Origin: Candidatus Omnitrophota bacterium
Lineage (GTDB): Bacteria > Omnitrophota > Gorgyraeia > Gygaellales > Profunditerraquicolaceae
Assembly (NCBI GenBank): GCA_028719265.1
Contig: JAQUKF010000007.1
Span: 1 to 19,817 of the forward strand
Reading direction: 5' to 3'
Length of the DNA: 19,817 bases
The notes under the pieces were generated by a model. That model did no database searches. It was given only the letters and a program-made list of their open reading frames with translations, and was not told the origin of the DNA. Made by a program: the position numbers and the translations under genes. Below are positions 1 through 5,626 of the stretch, piece by piece. Position 1 is the stretch's first letter; every line of letters starts with the position of its first letter.

Positions 1-13
1 GCCAAAGGCATGC

Positions 14-175
14 TTATTTTCTGGATTTGGCTTTTTTACGTTTGCGCTCGCTGGGTTTTTCGTAATGTTTGCGGTCGCGCACTTCCCGCAGGATGCCGTC
101 CTGTTCGATCTTTTTCTTGAAACGGCGAAGAGCAGATTCAAAAGATTCGTCTTTCTTGACTTCTACCTGTGACAA
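14..175 (-). CDS. rpsU: 30S ribosomal protein S21
   Basis: Small basic protein of the 30S subunit, involved in translation initiation. The translation has the S21 core (ESALRRFKKK near the N-terminus, then REVRDRKHYEKPSERKRKK) and ends in a lysine/arginine tail; 53 residues from the start chosen here, within the short end of the family. The start needs comment: an ATG at 184-182 is in frame, but the only Shine-Dalgarno sequence (AAGGAG, 185-190) abuts it with no spacing. The TTG at 175-173 lies 9 bases downstream of that GGAG and gives the N-terminus MSQVEVKKDESF, which lines up better with known S21 proteins. I therefore prefer TTG, with 14..184 (56 residues) as the alternative. It is transcribed from its own promoter at 211-239. 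Identity is secure from motif and length. Confidence 0.9.
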   Translation of the reverse strand: MSQVEVKKDESFESALRRFKKKIEQDGILREVRDRKHYEKPSERKRKKAKSRK

Positions 176-210
176 TATAATCATCTCCTTTCATTATAAT
201 TTAGACATTT

Positions 211-239
211 AATATATCACTCATTTCGGGAGGTGTCAA
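211..239 (-). promoter_or_regulatory. Sigma-70 type promoter for rpsU
   Basis: On the minus strand a perfect -35 TTGACA (239-234) is followed after exactly 17 bases by TATATT (216-211), one mismatch from the -10 consensus. Transcription would start near 204, leaving a leader of about 20-30 bases before the rpsU start. The promoter begins directly after the hairpin that follows the upstream tonB-like gene, so rpsU is probably an independent transcription unit. Confidence 0.75.
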
Positions 240-242
240 TAA

Positions 243-255
243 CGGCTTATAGCCG
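243..255 (-). terminator. Short hairpin after the tonB-like gene, possible weak terminator
   Basis: CGGCT/AGCCG pair around a three-base loop immediately after the TAG stop (259-257) of the upstream gene. The minus-strand transcript continues TTATTGACA, so the U-run is poor and the stem is only 5 bp. The position between a stop codon and the next promoter suggests a terminator, but the structure alone is weak evidence. Confidence 0.35.
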
Positions 256-256
256 C

Positions 257-961
257 CTACTCGATCTCAAAAGAGATAATAATGTTGAACGAGAGCTGCG
301 GATAATCAAGCTCCTTGGGGAAATTCGGGAACGGGGAAGCATCCCTGACGCTCTTTAAGGCTATCCTCTTCAGATATTCACTGGCGTTTGTTTTCGCGTC
401 AATCAGGCGGATATCTTTGACATACCCGTCATTCGAAATGACAAAAGATAAATAAACCTCTCCGACTTCGTTATGGATATAACTCTGGTAAGCGCTGCGG
501 CGTATCTTTTCCCTGACAAGCTGGTAATAACTTATATAGCTGGGGTTGTTTATCCTGGCCATCTCGATCTTAGGCAAAGACACCTTTCTCTTTATGGACA
601 GTATCCCGGAATTGCCGAATGCCGGCTTGGCAAGCTCCGGGGACTTGCTTGGAAGCTCCTGGGAACCCTTCAGCAGCTTTTCCCTTTCGATATATGGCGG
701 CGGGACTTTGGACTTTGCGGTTGCCTTGGAAACTTTTGAGTCAAGATTCAGGAAGGGATCTTGTTTACGGATAGTCCTCTCCTCATCCTTCTTAAGCTGA
801 ATTTTAGGGCGTAACTCCTCTTTATTGAGGTAACGCACCTTTATCGTCTGGCTCTTTAGCGGAGGCGCAAGCGGGTTAAGCTGGGCGTTCTGCATGAGCA
901 AGGCGCTGTGGAAAACGATGGAAAAGGCAAATGTATAACACAACAGACGGTCGGAATTCAT
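257..961 (-). CDS. TonB-like energy transducer protein
   Basis: Inner-membrane anchored periplasmic protein expected to pass proton-motive-force energy to outer-membrane receptors. Residues about 6-23 (LLCYTFAFSIVFHSALLM) form one hydrophobic N-terminal segment; a charged, partly proline-containing middle follows (to about 145). The last 90 residues fit a TonB C-terminal domain: VGEVYLSFVISNDGYVKDI, then a helix and ASPFPNFPKEL, the usual place of the xPFPxxP motif. The 234-residue length is typical. It lies downstream of btuB on the same strand, which suggests it serves that receptor, but a hairpin (1011-1049) separates them, so it may be transcribed apart or by read-through. No strong ribosome binding site precedes the ATG at 961. 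ExbB and ExbD, the usual motor partners, are not in the window. It could serve other receptors too. Confidence 0.8.
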   Translation of the reverse strand: MNSDRLLCYTFAFSIVFHSALLMQNAQLNPLAPPLKSQTIKVRYLNKEELRPKIQLKKDEERTIRKQDPFLNLDSKVSKATAKSKVPPPYIEREKLLKGSQELPSKSPELAKPAFGNSGILSIKRKVSLPKIEMARINNPSYISYYQLVREKIRRSAYQSYIHNEVGEVYLSFVISNDGYVKDIRLIDAKTNASEYLKRIALKSVRDASPFPNFPKELDYPQLSFNIIISFEIE

Positions 962-1010
962 AACTTAGCTTATCACAGGAGGGACATTCTTTCAAGAAAT
1001 TGGATAAGAA

Positions 1011-1049
1011 AGGGCCAGAATCTTCATCAAACTAAAAGAATCTGGCCCT
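1011..1049 (-). terminator. Hairpin downstream of btuB, likely terminator
   Basis: AGGGCCAGA (1011-1019) pairs perfectly with TCTGGCCCT (1041-1049); after one A/A mismatch four more pairs (1021-1024 with 1036-1039) close an 11-base loop. On the minus strand the stem is followed by TTTCTTATCC, a modest U-run. It lies 28 bases past the btuB stop, consistent with a rho-independent terminator, perhaps leaky. Confidence 0.6.
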
Positions 1050-1077
1050 CTTACATTAATACCTGTCTTATCCCTGC

Positions 1078-2949
1078 CTAAAAAGAAAACTTAGCTCCGG
1101 CATAGAACGAAGCCTTGGGAGTCTCGTACCCGTATACCAGTTGATAATCATAATTTAATATATTTTCAGCTCTTCCAAAAATCTCGAAATTATCATTAAA
1201 CTTATAATTTAACCCCAGGTTCAACAAGATATAAGATTTTAGTTTGTAATTCACTGAACTGCATGTATCGATCCTGTCCCCCACGTAATAAAGTTCAGGA
1301 GAAACCTTAAGCTTGCCAAGCATGGTATTGAATAATAACCCTAGTTTATTTTCAGGCCTCCTTAAAAGCCTAGTTTTATCTTCTTCGTTCTGGGCATGCA
1401 TATAATCATATGTCAGCCTTAACGACGTATCATCGTTAAATCTGTATTCCACAAAATTCTCCACGCCATAAATTTCTGCTTTTCCTATATTGTCATATTC
1501 TCCTGTATATGGACCAGTCGCTTTGTAATCTATTTTATTATTTATCTTCGTGTCAAAAAAGGTTGAGCCAAAACTTAGCTTCTTATCTAAAAGCCATTGC
1601 TCAAAACCGATTTCACCTGATTTCGATTTTTCCGGACTAAGATCCCTCTTGCCAACATAAGAACCGAACAACTCATAGAGGCTTGGGGCCCTAAAACCTG
1701 TACCAAGAGAAAATTTTATTTTTGTGCTTGTTGGCTCGATAAAATAACTCGAAGACAATCCATAGGTCGTATTGTTACCAGCCGTAGAATGGTTCTCCTC
1801 CCTGACAATAAAAGAAACAAACAAGTTATCGATCGGCCTAAAGATATTCTCTAAATATACACCTTTAGAATTAGCTCTATGCTTAGGCTCGCTACCATAA
1901 TTATAAAACTCTCCCGTATCTCCCGTATAATCATAACCGGCTATCAAATTGTAAAATAGGGCTGGTTTATAATCCAATGAATATTTAAATTGATTACTCT
2001 TACCCCTATACCAATAATCTCCGCCAGTTTCCCACCCTCTTCTTTGCGTATCAACCACACCGTAAGTGAATTTATGGGACAAGGAATCATTGATCCTGTT
2101 TTTTACATAGACAGCCCCTATGTTCTGCTGAAATTTCGAAAGATTAATAAGATCATCAGATGGAGGAGCCGACCAGCCGTTATCATAATCATACCTGGCA
2201 TAAGAATATCGCTCCGATACCCCTATTTCGAGATTCTCGTTTAGTTCGTAATCTAACCGCAAGGATGTATTAGTGTTACCAAAAGGATCCCGCTCATGAT
2301 TACCGTTCTTGAATTTAGTCTCATAAAATGAACGCACATCTGTCCTTGAAGCCCCAAAAGAATACGCTAATTTGCCTAATTTACCCTGGGTGCTGATTTT
2401 CTCTTTATAGGTATTATAAGAACCTATTTCTTGAAGATATGAAAAAGTGGGCTTTCCTTTACCTTTGTGGGTAATCATGTTTATGGAGCCGCCTATCGAT
2501 TGTGAACCATATAAACTACTGAATGGCCCCCTCGAAACCTCAACTTTATCTAAGTTGTCAAGCGATAAATAACTATATGAAGAAAAGTACCCCTGGGTGT
2601 TAATCGGGTCATATACCCTTATCCCATCCAACATCAGCTGAGTATCGTAAGCATCCGCGCCTCTAATATAAACGCTTGAGACACCTCCCAACCCTCCGGC
2701 AATCGCATAATCAACGCCCTGCAAACCTTTAATTGCATCTACAAAGCTAAGTTTACCGACAGATTCATCTTCTCCCACGTCAATCACATCGGTAGAAGAA
2801 GGATCCTCCTTCTCTGAAACATTACTAAGATACGGCGTTACCACGATCTTCTCCAGCTCCACGTCATCAGCCGCATACAAAGGGATAACCATACCTGAAA
2901 CCATAGCCAAAACAACCAGAACTACCGCTAAAACTTTACTGCGAAACAT
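1078..2949 (-). CDS. btuB: TonB-dependent outer-membrane receptor, vitamin B12 (BtuB type)
   Basis: Outer-membrane beta-barrel predicted to import cobalamin or related corrinoids. The preferred start (ATG 2949-2947) has GGAG five bases upstream and gives a clean signal peptide, MFRSKVLAVVLVVLAMVSG, ending near LYAADD. A TonB box-like EKIVVTPYL follows at the mature N-terminus, then a plug domain (SSVYIRGADAYDTQLMLDG; VEVSRGPFSSLYGSQSIGG) and a C-terminal barrel ending in aromatic YAGAKFSF, as outer-membrane barrels do. About 623 residues, close to E. coli BtuB. An in-frame ATG at 2973 touches the U-run of the riboswitch terminator and has no ribosome binding site, so I reject it. Substrate is inferred mainly from the cobalamin riboswitch directly upstream. 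Base composition is visibly more AT-rich than most neighbours: hand counts of four 60-base stretches gave about 28-38% GC. Confidence 0.92.
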   Translation of the reverse strand: MFRSKVLAVVLVVLAMVSGMVIPLYAADDVELEKIVVTPYLSNVSEKEDPSSTDVIDVGEDESVGKLSFVDAIKGLQGVDYAIAGGLGGVSSVYIRGADAYDTQLMLDGIRVYDPINTQGYFSSYSYLSLDNLDKVEVSRGPFSSLYGSQSIGGSINMITHKGKGKPTFSYLQEIGSYNTYKEKISTQGKLGKLAYSFGASRTDVRSFYETKFKNGNHERDPFGNTNTSLRLDYELNENLEIGVSERYSYARYDYDNGWSAPPSDDLINLSKFQQNIGAVYVKNRINDSLSHKFTYGVVDTQRRGWETGGDYWYRGKSNQFKYSLDYKPALFYNLIAGYDYTGDTGEFYNYGSEPKHRANSKGVYLENIFRPIDNLFVSFIVREENHSTAGNNTTYGLSSSYFIEPTSTKIKFSLGTGFRAPSLYELFGSYVGKRDLSPEKSKSGEIGFEQWLLDKKLSFGSTFFDTKINNKIDYKATGPYTGEYDNIGKAEIYGVENFVEYRFNDDTSLRLTYDYMHAQNEEDKTRLLRRPENKLGLLFNTMLGKLKVSPELYYVGDRIDTCSSVNYKLKSYILLNLGLNYKFNDNFEIFGRAENILNYDYQLVYGYETPKASFYAGAKFSF

Positions 2950-2973
2950 CTTTTCTCCATTCCCGGACCGCAT

Positions 2974-3016
2974 AAAACAAAAAACCCTTAACGCTCTGAT
3001 TAGGAGTATTAAGGGT
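2974..3016 (-). terminator. Riboswitch-controlled intrinsic terminator before btuB
   Basis: ACCCTTAA (minus strand 3016-3009) pairs perfectly with TTAAGGGT (2991-2984) around a 17-base loop and is followed by TTTTTGTTTT (2983-2974), an intrinsic terminator just before the btuB ribosome binding site. Its 5' arm can also pair with AAGGGT at 3035-3030, so it has an antiterminator partner. The position fits premature termination when the upstream aptamer is ligand-bound. Confidence 0.85.
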
Positions 3017-3032
3017 CATCCCTGTTTGAACC

Positions 3033-3060
3033 CTTTTAAACCTGTCCGCGGGTTTAAAAG
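3033..3060 (-). other. Perfect 10-bp hairpin in the riboswitch expression platform
   Basis: CTTTTAAACC (3060-3051) and GGTTTAAAAG (3042-3033) form a perfect 10-bp stem with loop CGCGGACA. It lies between the aptamer and the terminator. Its 3' arm overlaps by three bases the AAGGGT sequence able to trap the terminator's 5' arm, so forming this hairpin would hinder the antiterminator. It sits where the P13-type regulatory hairpin occurs in class-I cobalamin riboswitches, but I could not match its loop to L5 by eye. Confidence 0.6.
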
Positions 3061-3075
3061 TACTAGTTGGACATT

Positions 3076-3231
3076 GTTGCCGGCTAGGTCTTCTGACTTA
3101 AGAGTGCATCCTACTTTTTCCCGGCCTTCCCGGCCTTTATCAGGCCAGTGGCATTTTCTGGAAAATTTCGATCTCTTTTACAGCAGCGGGAACTGCGGCC
3201 GATTCACACGGCCTTCCCTAAAGCCATCAAC
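3076..3231 (-). promoter_or_regulatory. Cobalamin riboswitch aptamer
   Basis: The minus strand carries the conserved cobalamin aptamer elements in order: a GGGAAGGCCGTGTGAATC segment, a TTCCCGCTGCTGTAA segment, the B12-box core GCCACTGG...GGGAAGGC (3152-3124) and GTCAGAAGACCT (3097-3086). The ends close into a P1 stem: GTTGATGGCT (3231-3222) against AGCCGGCAAC (3085-3076), with one mismatch and one G-T wobble. It is oriented toward btuB and followed by a terminator, so bound cobalamin should reduce btuB transcription. No separate promoter is evident; it may be read from the DUF6580 gene promoter or from a promoter hidden in that gene's 3' end. Confidence 0.93.
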
Positions 3232-3248
3232 GTTAACTTTGTTGCCTT

Positions 3249-3749
3249 TTACAAAAGAACTTTCGCCAGCTTAGTGTCACGCACCCTGCGGGCGATAATC
3301 TCGTAAGCTCCGAAAAATACAGCCGTATATACCAGCGTGGCTACAGTAAATACGCGCAGGAACGGCAGTCCTAAAATATAACAATCCGCCAGCCCCTTCA
3401 AATCCTGCGGGTACCAACCCATCACCCAAACGCCGAAGTTAGTGATTATGTAAAATAGAAACGAGGAAACCAGCGAAGAACCAACTATCCCTTTGAATGT
3501 CCTGTGATTCCTTGCCCAGTGACCGATAAGAGTAACCAGGATGAAACTTCCCCAGGTAAAGAAAACGACATTGTGCATACCCAGAAACATATCGCTGATT
3601 ACCATCAGTAAAAGCGGTACGATCAAAGCCTGTTTTTTATTCAAATAGGCTCCGGCGAACAAGGCAATCGCCGCCACCGGAGTGAAATTGGCGGTGTGCG
3701 GGACAAATCTCAATAAAATACCGATAACGATCAAGCTGATAGCTAACAT
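3249..3749 (-). CDS. DUF6580-like integral membrane protein, possible B12 (corrinoid) transport component
   Basis: Small polytopic membrane protein of 166 residues with about five or six hydrophobic segments, including the start (MLAISLIVIGILLRFVPH), ALIVPLLLMVISDMFLG, VVFFTWGSFILVTLIG, FLFYIITNFGVWVMG and VATLVYTAVFFGAYEI. The motif NFTPVAAIALFAGAYL and the fold pattern resemble the DUF6580 family, which I recall as putative transport proteins similar in size to ECF substrate-binding (S) subunits; that assignment is from memory. A strong ribosome binding site (AAGGAGG, 7 bases from ATG 3749) and its own promoter precede it. It ends 18 bases before the cobalamin riboswitch that leads to btuB, so a role in moving B12 across the inner membrane is a reasonable inference. 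No BtuCD or ECF energising module is visible nearby. Confidence 0.7.
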   Translation of the reverse strand: MLAISLIVIGILLRFVPHTANFTPVAAIALFAGAYLNKKQALIVPLLLMVISDMFLGMHNVVFFTWGSFILVTLIGHWARNHRTFKGIVGSSLVSSFLFYIITNFGVWVMGWYPQDLKGLADCYILGLPFLRVFTVATLVYTAVFFGAYEIIARRVRDTKLAKVLL

Positions 3750-3775
3750 TTACGTGCCTCCTTGTAATATTTGTA

Positions 3776-3804
3776 ATACTAATGCAAATCAATTCTCCTG
3801 TCAA
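3776..3804 (-). promoter_or_regulatory. Promoter for the DUF6580-like gene
   Basis: Perfect -35 TTGACA (3804-3799), 17-base spacer and TAGTAT (3781-3776, four of six consensus bases) lie 27 bases before the ATG. This implies a very short leader without room for a riboswitch ahead of the membrane protein gene. Confidence 0.6.
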
Positions 3805-3850
3805 GTTAATTTTAGTCAAAAAGGTGAAAATTCATGTTAGATTTTATTAT

Positions 3851-3875
3851 CCTCTGCGTCAATTATAGGCAGAGG
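3851..3875 (+). promoter_or_regulatory. Inverted repeat overlapping the ribosome binding site of the ORF6N gene
   Basis: CCTCTGC (3851-3857) and GCAGAGG (3869-3875) form a perfect 7-bp inverted repeat with an 11-base loop. The right arm contains the GAGG of the Shine-Dalgarno sequence for the gene starting at 3884. It could be an RNA hairpin that hides the ribosome binding site or a DNA operator for an autoregulator. Neither is proven. Confidence 0.5.
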
Positions 3876-3883
3876 AGAGAGAA

Positions 3884-4405
3884 ATGTCTAATGTTGTTTC
3901 AGCAGAGATAATTGCCACAAAAATTTTGTTGATACGAGGCAAAAGGGTGATGCTCGATAAAGACCTAGCAAAATTATATGAGGTCAACACAAACCAGTTA
4001 ACCCGTCAAGTAAGACGCAACATGGATAGGTTTCCGGAGGATTTTATGTTTCAACTGACCAAAAATGAATTTAAAAACTTGATATGCCAATTTGGCACAT
4101 CAAGCTGGGGTGGCACTCGCAAACTTCCCCTCGCTTTTACTGAACAAGGGATTGCCATGCTATCTGGAATACTCCATAGTAAAATGGCCGTTCAGGTAAA
4201 CATCCAGATTATGCGAGCGTTTATCCAATTTAAGCGCATATTATTAACCAATACCGGTCTTAGGCGCAAAATCGAAGGAATGGAGAAGAAATACGATAAA
4301 CAATTCGCTATCATATTTCAAATCATAAAACAACTACTTGAGCCTCCTCCGCTAAAATTAAAGCCACAAATTGGCTTTCACGCTCATATTGGCAAAGAAG
4401 ATTAA
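3884..4405 (+). CDS. ORF6N domain protein (phage antirepressor type)
   Basis: The only plus-strand gene in the window, 173 residues. Residues about 8-95 match the ORF6N DNA-binding domain known from phage antirepressors and many stand-alone bacterial proteins: IRGKRVMLDKDLAKLYEVNT, then TRQVRRNMDRFPEDFMFQLT and LPLAFTEQGIAMLSGILHS. A helical segment follows (VQVNIQIMRAFIQFKRIL) and a basic, coiled-coil-like stretch (LRRKIEGMEKKYDKQ), then a proline-containing tail. AGAGGAGAGAGAA immediately precedes the ATG, and that site lies in an inverted repeat. No other phage genes, integrase or attachment sites are nearby, so it is either a solitary regulator or a remnant of a mobile element. It separates two B12-related blocks and converges with the DUF71 gene. 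Target unknown. Confidence 0.85.
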   Translation: MSNVVSAEIIATKILLIRGKRVMLDKDLAKLYEVNTNQLTRQVRRNMDRFPEDFMFQLTKNEFKNLICQFGTSSWGGTRKLPLAFTEQGIAMLSGILHSKMAVQVNIQIMRAFIQFKRILLTNTGLRRKIEGMEKKYDKQFAIIFQIIKQLLEPPPLKLKPQIGFHAHIGKED

Positions 4406-4451
4406 GTTCTTCCCTGAATGTTCCAAGATCTTTTAATCATAGACTTCTCCG

Positions 4452-5126
4452 TTAACCGATATCGATCAAATCGCAGTAATAGAACCGTCCGTCCCTAAGG
4501 ACAACCCTGCCTTTTTTATAAGATATTTCTTCCTTGAATATCGGCCCGCCGTAAACAAAAGAGTGGAATTCCCCGTTCTCTCCGCAAGGGTCGACATTAT
4601 CCGGCAGATCCGACAGGAACTTCCTGTCAAAAAGCCTTCCGGAGAAAGAGCTATCCAGGAATTTTGAATCAACACAGGAGACGACCGCCTTAAAACCCAA
4701 TTCAATGAACCTGGCAGCCATATCCCGGGTATTCTTTTTCCATAAAGGGAACAACCCCTTTAACCCCACGCGAGATAACTGCCTGTCGCGGTAGCTGCGC
4801 AGGTCTTCCAGGAATATATCCCCGAAGGCTACCCCGGAAACCCCCTTTTTACGGTAACGGTCCAGGGTCCGGGTAATCCTCCCCTCATATTCTTCGTTGC
4901 CGGCATTCCTGCTTATGCGCATCTTCTCCAACCGCAAACCCAACGAACCGGCTTGCCGCTCAAGCAGAGAATTCCTTACCCCGTGCATACTTATCCTGTT
5001 ATAACCTGCGGTCACAGTCGTCAGCAGGGCCTCTATCTCATATTTCCGCGATTCCTGCAATTCATACAAGGCCAGGGCGCTGTCCTTGCCTCCGCTCCAG
5101 GTAAATAATATTTTCTCCGTATTCAA
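4452..5126 (-). CDS. DUF71/COG2102 ATP-pyrophosphatase family protein, B12-salvage type
   Basis: PP-loop (N-type ATP pyrophosphatase) enzyme of 224 residues. The N-terminal LFTWSGGKDSALALYEL holds the SGGKDS nucleotide-binding loop; GVAFGDIFLEDLRSYRD is a family motif; the C-terminal half has DPCGENGEFHSFVYGGPIF. In this family the diphthamide branch (Dph6) usually carries a GGEFE-type motif, whereas the branch predicted from comparative genomics to act in B12 salvage carries ENGEFH, as here (recalled from the published DUF71 analysis). The start is TTG (5126-5124), fused with the cobA stop as TTGA, with GGAAGGG about 10 bases upstream. This coupling to cobA supports a corrinoid role, perhaps amide-bond formation in a salvage step. 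The exact reaction is not established. It is the last gene of the series starting at 9965; I see no clear terminator after it. Confidence 0.8.
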   Translation of the reverse strand: MNTEKILFTWSGGKDSALALYELQESRKYEIEALLTTVTAGYNRISMHGVRNSLLERQAGSLGLRLEKMRISRNAGNEEYEGRITRTLDRYRKKGVSGVAFGDIFLEDLRSYRDRQLSRVGLKGLFPLWKKNTRDMAARFIELGFKAVVSCVDSKFLDSSFSGRLFDRKFLSDLPDNVDPCGENGEFHSFVYGGPIFKEEISYKKGRVVLRDGRFYYCDLIDIG

Positions 5127-5626
5127 AATTCAATACCCTTCCTGGCTTTTAAGCCATTACGGTAATAATGCTTCCTCTCCTTGACCTCACTGACTAAATC
5201 CGCCGACTCCATTATCCTGGGGTGGGCATATCTGCCGGTAAGAACCAATTCCGAACCCCGGGGCATCCTTCTTATCAGATCAAGGACCACTGACAGAGGA
5301 ATGAGCTTGAATTTAAGGGCGATATTGATCTCATCAAGAATGACCAGGCGGTATTTCTTTTGCGCAATAACCTTCTTAACCTTTTCTAAGCCTTTAGCCG
5401 CCAGCCGGCAATCTTCCTCTTCGGGGACCTTCTTGATAAAACAATTCCTTCCAAACTGCTCAACCTTTATACCCCTGATCTTCTTTAAAGCCCTGATCTC
5501 GCTGTAACAGCCGCCTTTGACGAACTGCGCTATATAAACATTCATACCAGCGCCAACAGCCCTTAAAGCCAGGCCGATCGCCGCGGTAGTCTTGCCCTTA
5601 CCGTTACCGGTATATACCTGAATCAT
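5123..5626 (-). CDS. cobA: Cob(I)yrinic acid a,c-diamide adenosyltransferase (CobA/CobO/BtuR)
   Basis: Cytoplasmic enzyme transferring the 5'-deoxyadenosyl group of ATP to reduced corrinoid, giving adenosylcobalamin or its precursors. From the start chosen here (ATG 5626) it is 167 residues and begins MIQVYTGNGKGKTTAAIGLA, the family's Walker A at the extreme N-terminus, then AQFVKGG, VILDEINIAL (Walker B) and the C-terminal TGRYAHPRIMESADLVSEV and KARKGIEF. An open frame extends to 5713, but the ATG at 5626 overlaps the TGA stop of the preceding membrane protein gene (ATGA), has AAGGCGGTG upstream, and gives the family's normal N-terminus. It overlaps the DUF71 gene by TTGA. Placement with DUF71 and in a genome region with btuB supports a B12 salvage role. 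Confidence 0.9.
   Translation of the reverse strand: MIQVYTGNGKGKTTAAIGLALRAVGAGMNVYIAQFVKGGCYSEIRALKKIRGIKVEQFGRNCFIKKVPEEEDCRLAAKGLEKVKKVIAQKKYRLVILDEINIALKFKLIPLSVVLDLIRRMPRGSELVLTGRYAHPRIMESADLVSEVKERKHYYRNGLKARKGIEF

Noticed and set aside
2950..2973. btuB start at ATG 2973
   Set aside because: That ATG directly follows the terminator U-run and has no ribosome binding site; ATG 2949 has GGAG at 5 bases and yields a proper signal peptide.
3043..3050. Kissing-loop pairing between the loop CGCGGACA and the aptamer L5 loop
   Set aside because: I could not find convincing complementarity with the TGATAAA loop of the GGCC stem by eye, so I report only the hairpin.
3761..3780. Tandem TTGTAATA repeat upstream of the DUF6580-like gene
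   Set aside because: Only two short AT-rich copies that overlap the -10 region and leader; compatible with chance.
3845..3850. TATTAT as the -10 of a promoter for the ORF6N gene
   Set aside because: No acceptable -35 element lies at 16-18 bases upstream, so I did not list it as a promoter.
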